Part shown: in pieces, positions 34,241-47,369 of the stretch
Layout of the letters: every line of letters begins with the position of its first letter
How positions within the stretch are numbered: position 1 is the stretch's first letter
NCBI GenBank assembly: GCA_023014365.1
Contig: JAEBUN010000010.1
Coordinates: forward strand, 992,001 to 1,056,000
Direction of reading: 5' to 3'
Origin: Lepiota brunneoincarnata
Lineage: Eukaryota > Basidiomycota > Agaricomycetes > Agaricales > Agaricaceae
Length of the DNA: 64,000 nucleotides
Made by a program: the position numbers and the translations under genes
Notes under the pieces: generated by a model
Databases searched by the model: none
What the model was told of the DNA's origin: nothing
Seen by the model: the letters and a program-made list of their open reading frames with translations, nothing else

Positions 34241-36257
34241 TCAATGCAGTTGGAAAGCGCTGCCTAGTTCGATGCGCCCCCCTTTCTCTTCTCCTTCGCC
34301 CTCTCCGTCAGCATCCGCTTCATCACCAGGAGGCACGAGGCTGCTGAAAGAAATTCGCCGAGCAGGAGCAAGCCTTCGGACCCTCCGTAAAGTCTTGACC
34401 CTCTGGCTCGAGGCTGGGGTCAGACTAATATCAGCTCCAGGATCCAACAAAGCCGGTTTGAGAATGGGAACCTCCGAGACGGGTGAAGGTGACGGGCTGA
34501 GTGCCACCTTCACTGTGGAAGGCATAGTCCTCGGAGCAGCGGGGGAAGGTGATCGCGGGCGTGCGCAGGCTGGTTTTGGAAGATATAGTAGTGTACTGTG
34601 GACAACGGGGAGTGCTTAAGATGGGGTAGCTCAGCTCCCAATATGCTTGGATTTCGCTGCAAATTCATAGGGAGCGGCTTCGCAGGATGTTTCCGCTTAC
34701 TACCTCTGTCCAAAGTCTCGAGATTCTCCTTCCTGACCTTCTCCTTGACATCCTTCTTCTCGCTCCTCGTTTCTCTCGAACCCCTGGATAATAGGAGGCT
34801 TTTCGTGTTCACCTCCGAGCGGACGACGTCAATCTTTGAAGGGCTTTTGGGAACCTTTCTCATAAGGACGGGTGAGGAGGTGGGGGTTGAGGGTGCCGAG
34901 GATTCAGGAGGTGGAGTCGCCCGAGTAGCAGGACACACTTGCTTTCTGGGCTTCTTTGCTTGCTTATTGCGAATCTTCTCTTCCTCATCCGACGAAGGAC
35001 ACCCACCAGAATGGTTTCGAACATGTCCACTGTCAGTATGTGTATGCGCGAGATACTCGCGTCTAGTCTCCTGGGCGAGAGCACTAAACGAAGGTGCACG
35101 TTTGATGCCAACTCTGCTCGCGACTGGAGTATCCTTCGGTGGAGGCACCGGTGCGAAACTGTCATCTCGCATAAGACGTTGTACACGAGGGTCCGGAAGG
35201 ACCCCATCGCTGCTACTGCTCAGGATTGATAGCGATGACACGGATGATATAGTCCGGCGCAGGACACTGGGTTGTGACGAAAAGGAAGAAAGTGTGTTCA
35301 GGGTAGAAGAGCTAGGGGTGGACGGATTGATCAAGGACGGGACGTTGCTGGGAGGAGGTGGAGAAGTACATCGCACGTTTGCACGAGAGGCACGATGATA
35401 TGGGTGGCGGACAGCTTGGCGTTCAGCGCGCTGCAGGCGAGTAGAAAGGCTGCGGAAGAGAATACACAGTAAGCGGATCTGATCATGGGGATAAGAGCAA
35501 GGTGGGAAGCCTCTGGACGCGGGAAAGGATGTCTGGTGGGACTACATACCGTGCAAGATGTTCGTTGTTCTTGACATCCGTGCCAACTGCATTCATGAAG
35601 TCCATACTCGACTGACGATAGAGAGGTCGCCTAGCACCCGCCGCGATCCCAACGGGTTTACTCTTACTATCTTGCAGGTAAGAATAGTTGGCATCGTCCT
35701 CCAATGCGCTTTCCGATTCCTCGGCAATAACTTTTCGTTGTTGTTCGGCAGCGGCTTGCTCTTTGGCGCGTGAACGAGAAAGCTCAATAAGCTTGACACG
35801 CGTCGCACGAAGTGAGTGTGGCCAATCGACCGGGCCTTTAGCTTGAGAGACCCCACGAGCTATTTTATCGAGGAGATTCGAAGGCGGAATGGGGCCATTG
35901 AAGGGTGTAACCAGGTGGGCAGGAAGGGCATCCAGTGTCTGCAGTGGAAGCTGTTGATCTCCGAAGCTCGGAAAACGGCAGAGACGCGTCACTCACCCGG
36001 GAAAGCAAAAGAACTTGCTCGGGCTTCCACTCCGATTCAAGGTCATCGGGCCCGTTGGAGCTATTCCAACTGTCGGTGCTCTTTCTGTTCGCGACCGGAG
36101 TGAAAAAGATGGAGGAGCAGGTAGGGGAGCCACAGCTGCGTGGGGTGCGAGGCGAGGCGGAGTTAACGGAGTAGAGAGAGGAAGTGCGGCGGGGGAGAGG
36201 AGGATGGGGAAGGACAATGGCCAGAGGAGTGACGCCGTGGGCGCGACGGGTCTGCAT
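34241..36257 (-). CDS. Disordered Ser/Pro-rich protein of unknown function
   Basis: I do not recognise a domain. Exon 1, from ATG 36257, starts MQTRRAHGVTPLAIVLPHPP and ends EWKPEQVLLLSR. After an intron (about 35944-35991) comes TLDALPAHLVTPFNGPIPPS, NLLDKIARGVSQAKGPVDWP, a charged stretch SRSRAKEQAAAEQQRKVIAE, and RRPLYRQSSMDFMNAVGTDV. Another intron leads to a region rich in Ser, Pro and basic residues (SGGCPSSDEEEKIRNKQAKK, KKDVKEKVRKENLETLDRGS). The last exon (ILKPALLDPGADISLTP...) ends at 34241. The protein would be roughly 550-600 residues, largely disordered and basic, which fits a nuclear or signalling scaffold. The exon joint near 34510-34540 and the total exon count are approximate. 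Confidence 0.65.
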
Positions 36258-38557
36258 AGATAATAGATGTGAATGGAAAATAAGTACAAGGAGAGGCAAG
36301 GAAGAAATAGGCTGGATGGAAAGCAAGCAATGAGCGGTGCCAACGGCCTGTGCGATGAGCAGCTGGTGCGAGTTCGACGCCGGGAACAGCGGCAAACAGA
36401 GGTTGGCTCACACAGTTGCTTGGCGGTAAAGCAGAGGAGAGAGTCGCAGGAAACCCCACATCAGCCACACCTTTGACAAATACCTGCAAATACTTATTTC
36501 ATACTCCGCTGTCTATATTTGGCATAGCAAGTCCCTGATCATCATCTCAAAGATCTGATCTCCAGATTGCAAACTTGTCCGTCCTGCGTTCTCCTTGCAC
36601 CCGACTGAAGGTCGTAACGGATTGCACACCCTCTTCACACATGTTCCTTTACTCAGGGAGTACTTGTACCGCCCCGCGTCTGCGGTGCCTGGCCAAATAT
36701 CACCCAAGATTTGCAACGTGTTCTGCAGCGTGCCCTCTCGCGTAACACAATACCAGATTCCAGAAGTCAACTCAACCCTTCGCACCCCCCATTGTTCTGG
36801 ATGGAAAAGCTCCCCACCATTCGTACCTTCATTTTCCCCTCGTTCTGGAGAGCATAGCGCTTCTTGAACATTGAGCCGGCGCCCTTCTTGCCCCCCTCCC
36901 CTCCCCATATACTTGCAAGTTGGAATGCGGCTGGACCGTCGTTCTGGTGCGAACAATGATGAGTGATAATTCACAGGATAATCGCGGAAACAACTATTAC
37001 CTGGGGAGCACAGCCAATCAGGAATTGGCATATCCCCACGTTCTCGGGGGAGAGTGAATCACGAGTTCACGTGTGCAGGCCTCTTGGCTCATGAGTCCGG
37101 GGTAATCAAGGCCTCAATGAGAGACAATTTGTTACAAGGTGTTGTTGGATCTATTGCCTGCTTGCTTACCATAATCTCCTTTGAGCACAATCAATGGCGG
37201 CCCTGTGAGCGCTCATACACAGTATACTTATACATAGATGGCAGACTACGGTTTCCACTCAAGGCTTACCTAGATCTTTGGGGACTTCATTTTTAAGCGG
37301 CCGCTTGCGACCATGTCGTCGAGAAATCCCATCGTGTTGGGGGGCATCTGCTGATCGCCAACGGAACCGAGCCCCTCCCCTGCTTACACGCAAGCTTACG
37401 AAGCCAGGGCTCCAAGAGAAGCTCTCTCCCCCCATTGCAACAGATTGCAACACTCCGCACTATTACCTACTTACAGGGTTAACGAGACCCTCAAATCCCT
37501 GAGTTACCCGTTGCCGACTATATGTGTTCAATGTCCCCGACTGCGCTCAATTTGACTTTGACTTTAATATCACAACTTTTTTTTTTTAAAAAAAAAATAC
37601 CACCAGTAGTTTACACACTAGTCTCTATAGATCCGATGACACATCACCCTGAGTTGATACTACACATCCTCCAAGAGAGGGAGTAGGGGTTTTGGAGAGA
37701 ATGGGCTCACCGGTACGTAAATAATGGTAAGTGGAATGGTTATTCTTGAAGTACTTACCGCGTATGTATGTACAGTACCGTGACATATATACGAAATACT
37801 CCTCTCTGAGGCGCCCATGACCGAGCCAGTGACTTCTTGCTCCATCCCTCTACCCCTCCATTCCAACACGACGATTTGGTTGCATACCACGGCCCATACC
37901 TTTTACTCCCCCGATTTGTGCACAAGTAGACCGCTTGTTCGAAGGGGAGTCCTTGAATCAACATTTCCAGTCAATATCGGGTGTCATAATGTTGGTAGGG
38001 TTAAATATCAATAAGGGTCAACACATATTATTTCGTATATTTCTCGTTGCAACGCCCCTTTCGCGCAGGACAACAGCTCGGGTGCTCCTAATGCATACGC
38101 TACAGGGGAGCGGCCGTCCAAGCTATTTGCGAACGAGCGAGCCAGCTCATCTGTTCTGGGAGCTCCAAAAGTTATTGTACATCATGACAGCCGTTTGTAA
38201 CCGTAAAAAAAAAACTGACATAAGGGATAACGTCTTTAACAGCAATAGCAGCCCTGCCTTGGCCGCCGCAATAATTCGCCCAAGGGGTTGCGTTTTGGTT
38301 GTGTATATTTTTGTCTTTGATCGTCTCCGCGGGACGACTTAGTTGAGCAATCGAGTCAAGGTCATTTAGGGGTAAGGTTATACTTGATATCAGGAGGCGG
38401 TGCTCACTGCTCATGTTGTGTAGGACCGGTGAATGACAGACAGCGTTGAGGGGTGGTGATGCACGAGCCCCTAAGCATTAAGCTTCACAACAGACCAGAT
38501 ACCATTGTACTACTCTATGCAGGAGTAGGAGGAAGAGTACAGGAAATATACCACCAA
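36258..38557. other. Gene-poor region between divergently arranged genes
   Basis: About 2.3 kb. A 172-codon minus-strand frame at 36513-37031 and a 135-codon plus-strand frame at 37935-38342 show no domain, no signal and no supporting splice pattern. I see no RNA gene. The section near 36260-36500 should include the promoter of the gene starting at 36257. Confidence 0.4.
37577..37597. repeat. T11-A10 palindromic homopolymer block
   Basis: Eleven T followed directly by ten A form a perfect inverted repeat in intergenic DNA. It may exclude nucleosomes like other poly(dA:dT) tracts, or mark a decayed mobile-element end. No further support. Confidence 0.6.
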
Positions 38558-39962
38558 TTACTTCAGATTCACCTTTCTTGTCAAACTCTTCAGCCTTTCA
38601 GCGTTCTTTCTTCTCCTCTCAATGTCCACATCGACACTCATGTTTGGTCTTGAGACACCCGTATTGGGTCTGGGTGCTACAGTATAAGTGCCCAATTCGC
38701 GTTGGGGGATCATGACCGCATTCTTCCTGATACGAGTCTTGTCTTCCTCCCTTGCACGAGCCAAAATGGCATTCAGCCTCTCTCTGTGCTGCATATCGGC
38801 TCCGTCTCCGCCAGCAGCAACGGGAACGACCCGGTCCCTATATGAGGCGGATCGTTTGATGATAGGCCGTGACCATGTGGATACGAGTTCATCGGCAATA
38901 CGGGACATGTCAGGGTTGACGCGTTTACATTTGGTGTAGAATAGGACTATGCGGCCCAGGCCGGATTCTTTGAGTACCGCGGTATCGATGAATTCCATTT
39001 TGCGGATGTTGTTGAAAAGCTCGCGTTGAATGTTAAGAGCTGGCAGAGATCTGTCAGGAAGGGGCTCGAGCCACCGTTTGACTGCCTCAAGAAGATTGTT
39101 GTCAATCATGGATTGTGCCAGGGAAGCCCTATAGGAGGTATATAGGTCAGTGCCATCGTCCAGGGTGGTAAATAGACCGAAAGGGAAGCGTGGTGGTTGG
39201 CCATGTGAATGGGAACTGATGGAACTGACTTTCGCAGAGTTTCCATAGCTTCGGGCAACAGCCGCAGTTTAGCCGTGGCTGGAAGCTTCTCGCTATTCGC
39301 ACGGATGTCCTCGTCCGCTGCATTATTCATGGCCTCACGGAGACGTGCCACCTCATCGTCAGCAAAGCTGTCCAGAACTTCGTCATTGTTTTTTTTCTTG
39401 CGCTGGCGAGAAGCCTTTTTGGGTTTCAAGATGGCCTCTATTTGCATGTCAAGGCGTAGCTTGGACGCTGCATGGTGGGGATAAGGAAATAACCCACGGT
39501 ATGGGGAGGTCGAGACGGACCTTGTTCTGGCGGTAGTTCGCTCAAGTCTGTCTCAATAGGGGGCTTTCTCTTTCTCTTGCGTTGGGCTGGCCGCTCTTCT
39601 CCATCATCTGCCGTACGCTTCCTCCTGCTACCTGGAGTCCGTTTCTTTGCTTTGCCTATGACACGGTCCTGCTGAACATAGTCGTCCTCTGAGTCGGCAC
39701 CGGATGACTCTACATCTGGCTGTGCAGATCTCTGCAATTGTTGCTGCTGTTGAGGGGGTTGCCGCTGGAGCTGGAGGTCTAGAAGACATCTGTTAAGGAG
39801 AGTGGTGGTGGTGGTGGGCTAGAAGGAACACACCCTCCTCCTCGTCGGTGGAAAACTCGGAGTCTGAACCTCCGAAAACTTCGCGTTCAAGGTCACGAAC
39901 CTAAATTCTGGTGAGGAGGAGATGACGAATAAAACGGGCGGAAATATTACCTGCGGTGGCAT
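38558..39962 (-). CDS. IWS1: Transcription factor IWS1 (Spn1)
   Basis: Elongation factor that binds Spt6 and RNA polymerase II and helps chromatin passage and mRNA processing. ATG 39962 opens a tiny first exon (MPPQ), then VRDLEREVFGGSDSEFSTDE. The N-terminal third is acidic and basic mixed, with SSGADSEDDYVQQDRVIGKA and KKRTPGSRRKRTADDGEERP. The conserved TFIIS N-terminal-like domain starts with MQIEAILKPKKASRQRKKKN and VLDSFADDEVARLREAMNNA, continues with LPATAKLRLLPEAMETLRK, and after an intron NNLLEAVKRWLEPLPDRSLP and ALNIQRELFNNIRKMEFID. The tail ends RRKNAERLKSLTRKVNLK. Length and order match fungal IWS1. It is head-to-head with the gene at 40094, with only 131 bp between start codons. 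Confidence 0.92.
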
Positions 39963-40093
39963 GGATGGCAAGCGAGACAAGAGATGAAATTCGCACGGGG
40001 GGTTTGTGCACGTGGGGATGATTAATTTCAAAGTCATTCTCCTCTCTGTCTTGTTGGGTTATTTAAAATACCCTCCCCTCCACTCTCCTCCCT

Positions 40094-42240
40094 ATGGCTC
40101 TCTTTGCCACCACCTACCACCTCAATGGTATCGTCCCCCGATCCCTTCCCAAACGCGTCCCTCGCTCCACTGCCCCTTCTTCTTTTCGACCGCCTCCCGC
40201 TACTCTACCCTCGCCGACCCCGTGTCCCTCTTCGTCCTTACACTCGGCAAACCCTCTTCTTACCATCTCCAACTCCTCCCGGGTGCTTACTGTCCTTGTT
40301 GCGCAACTCGACTGGCCCGACTTGCTCTCCCTTCTCAACACGTGCAAAGACGGTCGCAACATCTTTCGCACTCACGATTTCAGGAACATTGTTCTGGCGC
40401 GTTTCGTGCCTGGCTACGCCGACGCCCTTCGCTTCCGCGAGTTGGCTAACTATCACGACGTTCCTATCTCTCTTCACGACCTCGACCTCTTCTGTGCGTC
40501 TTTCTCCTCTCTGCTTCCTCGTTCGGCTGACCCTCTCGTGCTGTTTGGTAGTGATCTCACAACGGTTGCCTCTGCACCGCTATCCGACACATGCCCTTCG
40601 AATCCTAACGGCATCGTATCCCACCCTCGAAGACCATTACATCACCACCAAGCTAACTGCATTGTCTCAGGCTCATTCTCGCTTCGTCTTACTTCTCCAA
40701 GCCCTTGTTCATAGCTCTACTGCTTCCATGCCGCTAGAACCCCGGGACATTCCTCGTAGATCGCGCCGAGTCCCTTCCCCCCACTCTCCATCCCACCAAC
40801 TTACGTTCCCTGCTCCCCTCTCTTACCTCAGAGACCAACAGCAACAGCAACAGCCTCGTCAACCGCATCATACCCCTGCCGCTCCCCCGGCGCTATCTAA
40901 GCGCTCTAAACACCATTCCCTACCAGTTAAATTGAAAACCACTGATGATCCTTTATTGCCGCACCCGTTTCGCATCACACATGTCATCCGACCTTCCGCT
41001 GACAGTCTTTCATCTATGATCCCGATAAACAACAATATCGATCCATTTGGGGAGCCCGGCACGCCCAAAGCACGTTCGTAGGCGTTCCCTCTTCAAGCAT
41101 TCCTCCATCACGCCACCACCGCCCGAGGAACCACGCGTACTGAGGTTCTATTCTAGTGTATGGCGGAAGGGCACCACTTGGAACGGCATCAATACTAGCG
41201 CCGGCCACCAGCCTAGTTGGGATTGTTCTTCGTCCTCGGCTTATGTCTCTGAATATGGCGAACTCGAGAGGCCTCATAGGCGATTTGCATCTATCAATGT
41301 CTCTAGCGACTCGTCGATCTCTGGCAGCCCGGCGACTTCTACCTCCCCCCTTCCGAGGACTGGACAAAGCAGTAGTTCCAGCAGCACGCCATCCACGCCC
41401 CCTCCCATGTCAACATGTCTTCCCCTTCCTATTCGGATGACATCCCCACATGACCTCGGCCTATCCATCTCTCGTGTTCGCGCGCCTATCCTCCGAGTCT
41501 TCGTTCCTTGTACCAAAATGGAAGTAGATTCAGAAAGTGTACTGCTTTGCGAGAAATATCTCATCAAGGCTGGCTTATGGGAGCATCTCAGCGTAGGGGA
41601 CATCGTTTGCAATCTGGGATACATTCCGCCCACTTCGGATGATGGTTCCTTGGACACTACTGAGGAGGACGGCGGCTGGGGCATCAGCTCCCCTCCGAGA
41701 CTCGGGTGCGGGAGTGGTGGAAATGGAGGCGGGAACAACTCGAAGTGGCTGTTGTTCAACGGTCAATACCTCGAACCATACTCCCCTCCTGGCCTTTTGC
41801 CTATCGACAGCCCGATTAGCCTTCCCTCGCCGTTTTATTACGCGCACATCATGCCTCCCACCTCAGTCTCAGGACACAATAGGAACTTTCGATTCTTAAT
41901 CGAGAGATTCCCACCTGTGATAGATGAGATACCGCAGCTGGCATTGGCCAATGTGGCCAGGCAGGTGAGAAGTACTAAATCGGTGAATGGTTGGCTGGAG
42001 GTGAGAAAATGGGCTTGGACTGCGAGGGTTGTGAGGCATAGGCAGCCATTGGGGGAGGTGCTTGTTCCAGAGGAGATCGGTAATGGGTGGCTTGGGGAAT
42101 GGGTGTTGGAGGGAGAGGGAACGAGCGAAGGAAGACAGATGTTGTTGGATGTGCTTGCTGGTCGTACTTTGCCTGTTGGAGCAAGGGAGTGGGAGTTGGT
42201 CAGGGATCGGAGCGGGGATGGGAGGATATGGCTGAGGTGA
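40094..42240 (+). CDS. F-box-like protein, basidiomycete-type, function unknown (one apparent frameshift)
   Basis: ATG 40094 starts MALFATTYHLNGIVPRSLPK, a Pro/Ser-rich stretch. It is followed by LTVLVAQLDWPDLLSLLNTC and KDGRNIFRTHDFRNIVLARF, which look like an F-box-type helical hairpin. An intron of about 58 nt (gtgcgt...tttggtag) joins to ISQRLPLHRYPTHALRILTA. After a disordered part with a Gln run comes the frame break at about 41075: one extra T between PKAR and RRSLFKHSSITPPP. The second half contains TWNGINTSAGHQPSWDCSSS, a Ser-rich segment, RAPILRVFVPCTKMEVDSES and WLLFNGQYLEPYSPPGLLPI. It ends with VNGWLEVRKWAWTARVVRHR and IGNGWLGEWVLEGEGTSEGR. If the F-box call is right it could be a substrate adaptor of an SCF ubiquitin ligase; that is a guess. 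Confidence 0.7.
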
Positions 42241-42994
42241 GCCCTTTCTCTTGTAGTTTATGGAATGACGTTGAGTTGGGCATAGGTTGGTAATCTGATA
42301 GTTTTGCTGTTTTGCTTCGCGAACTGTTCTGCCTTTGCATTTCGTCTATTTATCATCTGAACATTTCATTTCTTACTTATACGATCCCTATTACTGCTCT
42401 ATCCTGCATCGCTCAAACTAACGCACTCATCATTCTCTTCCTTTATTTCTGTACTCCCCATAGATACCCCATAGACTACAACATCCTGCACCTATCCTTA
42501 CCTACCCTGTTACACGTGCTCTCTCTCGCGGGCCCGGGACTCTAGCGAATGCCTATATCAGATATTTGCCTTACACCCTTACTGCATTATAATGTATATA
42601 GTTCTTTCCTCAGACTATTTATACTTTCTCTTACCTTAGGCCTGGATAAGCGGTCGTGACCAGTATCACTTTGAACTCGTGTGCTACTGGTTTTTTTTTT
42701 CGGAAATTACGGGTCCGGGCTTTAGGGTGCCAGTCTAAAAAAAACTTAGAAGCGAGCCTAAAAGCCTGTTTTTTTCAGATGAAGTTCGGCGCTCGGGAGA
42801 TCTTGTCGGAGGAAAGTGTGGTTGTAATTTCCTTGAGACACGGAGGTATTGGAGTAATTGGTTGTGATGGTTAGGTGTTTGATCCGTGGGCTGCGTGGCA
42901 TACTTCCAATATCCAGCCCGTGACCCTTGAATTATGTGTTCAGCCGTATTTGCGATGAAATGAACGGGAAGCTATATGACAGCGCCTAAAAATT
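42241..42994. other. Intergenic region between convergent genes
   Basis: About 750 bp between the stops of the F-box-like gene and RPT2. AT- and pyrimidine-rich in places, with only short frames. It holds 3' UTRs; no gene is seen. Confidence 0.45.
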
Positions 42995-44624
<1,630 letters not shown>

Positions 44625-44790
44625 TTGCTGTGTGCGGTGGTGGTAGAGAGAAAACAGTGTGTTAATGCACTACGCAATAATTCGCGAGGACGCGTCAGAC
44701 TGCCCGATCGGGAAGTGATATCACACGACCCTTTTCTGTGACCGTGACACACCCAGGTGTTGGGCGTGGCAAAGGACAGCATACGGATGC
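44625..44790. promoter_or_regulatory. Shared bidirectional promoter of RPT2 and YIP4
   Basis: Only 166 bp separate the two start codons, so both promoters must overlap. A GC-rich section with acgcgtcag near 44690 may hold shared sites. I did not identify a proven proteasome control element. Confidence 0.55.
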
Positions 44791-46075
44791 ATGGATTCCT
44801 CGACGACCCCTTTGACCCCGGCCCATTCTCAGTTCATCCAGGCTGGTGAGGTCCAGGTGCTGACTTGAGTTGCAACTCGTACTAACGCATTCGCCAGATG
44901 ATGACGACGACCTGGACGAGGATAGCATTCCCAGTTTCTCGCACCCAACCCCTGCGCAGCTACCTCAGAACGCGAGTAAGGGTAAAGCAAAGGCGCGTGA
45001 ACCTGAGCTACTGGCTCCCTCAAGTGGGGCTACACAGTCAAGTGATCCTGGTCTGAGTGGAAATATTGGAAATTCTTCGCAACGCCAGCCATCCAGGCAA
45101 ACCGTTGGTGGTTTACGAGTCGAGACGAGGTACCTATCATTCAGTTAACCTCACAACAATGCAAATCCAACACCGCCACAGGTATACAGGCGTTGACACT
45201 TTGGATGAGCCCGTCACGACTACGATTGTGTGTCCTTCCTCAGGTTTCAAGAACCTTCTTGACCAATCCATGTCAGGCCCGTGACCTCTTGTCAATATAC
45301 TCGAAACTTGTCCAGGTGCTGTATCCCAGGAAGTCAACTGGCCGAGAAGTCCTTAGGTATGCTACTATGTCGGTGCTCGGGATTGTGTCCTGATATGCCT
45401 CAGGGATTGGGATCTATGGGGCCCTCTGCTACTCTGCCTATGCCTCGGTATCATGTTGAGCATTAATGTGATTGACACTCGCCTTTACATGCTACGGATG
45501 CTCACATTTGGAGCGTAGGCACCACCCGACCAGTCGTTGGGCGTGTTCACCAGTGTCATCGTCATCTGTTCTCTCGGAGCCCTCACAGTCACCGTTCAAG
45601 CAAAGGCATGTCCCGCTTCTCAGCTGCTGGCCCTAACAACACTGACGGCTTGCTCAGTTGCTCGGAGGCAGAGTGTAATACACCTTCCCAAATCATTGTG
45701 CTGGACGCTCAAATCAACCTTCTCAGATCCTTCTTCCAGGGTCTATGCGTCCTGGGCTACTGCATCGCGCCTTTGGATGTTGCAGCATTGATTTCCTGTT
45801 TCGTACGTGTCATCTGGATAAGAGCACCGGTTGCTCTATTGGCATGGGCATGGTGTATCTGGGGTGGGTCGCGACCCTTTCGTCACTGAAATGTCACTGA
45901 TTTCTTGACCCCAGCCTCTGTCAATTTCCTGGACGGCACAAAAATTGAGCAACAACGTATCCTTCTTGCCGTATACCCGCTATTGTATGTTCACCGCTTC
46001 AGTACCCTGAGATGACTGACTTCTTGCTATAGACTGTTTTACTTCATACTTGCCTGGATGATTCTGATTCAGTAG
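44791..46075 (+). CDS. YIP4: Yip1-domain Golgi membrane protein (YIPF6/Yip4 family)
   Basis: Multi-pass protein of Golgi membranes that interacts with Rab GTPases. The N-terminal tail is cytosolic: MDSSTTPLTPAHSQFIQA, then DDDDDLDEDSIPSFSHPTP. An exon follows with RDLLSIYSKLVQVLYPRKST. Spliced exons then give RDWDLWGPLLLCLCLG, SLGVFTSVIVICSLGALTVT, SFFQGLCVLGYCIAPLDVAA, and VRVIWIRAPVALLAWAWCIW. It ends with SVNFLDGTKIEQQRILLAVY and LLFYFILAWMILIQ. The DWDLWGPLLLC and FFQGLCVLGYC blocks are diagnostic for the YIPF6/Yip4 branch. Five membrane segments are expected. At least six small introns interrupt it. Confidence 0.92.
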
Positions 46076-46414
46076 CCAAAATGTTATAAGCAGTGTCTGT
46101 TGATTCGAGCGCTCTAGACACCCCACGCTCGCTGCTTGGTTGAGATCGGCACTTTTGTTCTGTCGTACACGCGGTGCACCGATCCTGCTCAGTATTGACT
46201 TCTCTGAAGCCAACCATCAGAGGTAGTATTTGGGCGTTATATCAGTCCAGTTTGTCTACCAAGCTGCGAATGTATCTCGATGCGAACTGAGAAGCATGGA
46301 CGTTTTCCATTAAATTGAAATTAACTCCACCCTGATAATGCTCCCCATGTGCCACATCCCGCACACCCTCACGAAAGATTTTCGTGACATTCGAATGGAT
46401 GGTCGACTTCCATG

Positions 46415-47183
46415 TCATTTGCCGATAGCCATTATGCCTCCCTGTTGGCCTCTGTTGTCCCTTGCTGCAGGCTCTGTAGAGACCTCGGCTGCGAGACGTG
46501 AGATTTCTGAGAACGCTACCCGAAGGAGCTCGAGATCTGAATCCAGGCTCTCCGCACGGGACTTCATCTATGTGGGTGTTATCTACTGAGCCGACGTACG
46601 ATGAGCGAAACGCATTGGGAGCTTACCGCTGCAATGGTGTCACTAGCCGCGATAAGTTCATGGTGATGATTGTACACCAACGATTGTCTTTCGCTGTCCA
46701 GTTGTCTGATTTCTGGTTCATATCAGAGACCATGCTCCCAGCAGAAGTTATAGTGTGAATACCCGTGATCAACTCATTCTCCCGTTTAATCAGCGTGGGG
46801 AGTGAAGAAGTAGTGATGAGTTGCTCATAGTACGATCTTGCATCAAACGCAGTGGAATCTACAAACCCGATGAATGCCTTTAGTTCGAACTTATTCCACG
46901 ACGGTCGCCCACCCATATTCATGGGATCCGCCACATTTCCTGACATAGGTGGTGGCGGCCCTATCCCCAGACCATAATGCTTCCTCAATAAATCTCTCGC
47001 ACGAGTCCGCTGTGGTGGGGGGGTTGAAGGCGCTATACGCCGGCCTTGGCTTGCCGGAGGCGCAGATGTGGAGTGTGAGACGGTTGGTGTTGGTGTTCCC
47101 GGTGTTGAAGACATCAAGGGTGAGGATGGTGGCCTCGAGTTGGTCGCCGGATGCTGTTGTGGTGGTAATGAAGAGGGAGACAT
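46415..47183 (-). CDS. VPS51: Vps51 subunit of the GARP tethering complex
   Basis: Tether subunit for vesicles returning from endosomes to the trans-Golgi. ATG 47183 begins MSPSSLPPQQHPATNSRPPS, a low-complexity lead. The conserved Vps51/Vps67 signature follows: ARDLLRKHYGLGIGPP, then SYYEQLITTSSLPTLIKREN, an intron of about 70 nt, EIRQLDSERQSLVYNHHHEL and IAASDTIAA. The next exon has MKSRAESLDSDLELLRVAFS and EISRLAAEVSTEPAARDN, ending at 46415. About 190-200 residues result, close to the short fungal form rather than the long animal protein. Most of the chain should be a coiled coil that pairs with Vps52-54. Confidence 0.88.
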
Positions 47184-47369
47184 TAGAGCGCTAAAATTAC
47201 ACGATACTGTCACAGTTCGCGGCAGATTCAGGCACACCCGTTTTCGGATTGTACAAGATGCGATCACCGAGAATGCGCTATGATAACAAGCCGACAGTGT
47301 CAGAGTACAGAGAGAATATCAAATTTCGAGCCCGAAGGAAATGAGAGTGTGTTATTTCCAGTGTCCAAT

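Noticed and set aside
36513..37031. 172-codon minus-strand open frame
   Set aside because: Composition is not clearly protein-like and no family is recognised; chance frame in GC-balanced DNA is plausible.
37935..38342. 135-codon plus-strand frame
   Set aside because: No recognisable domain; lies in a region without other coding signs.
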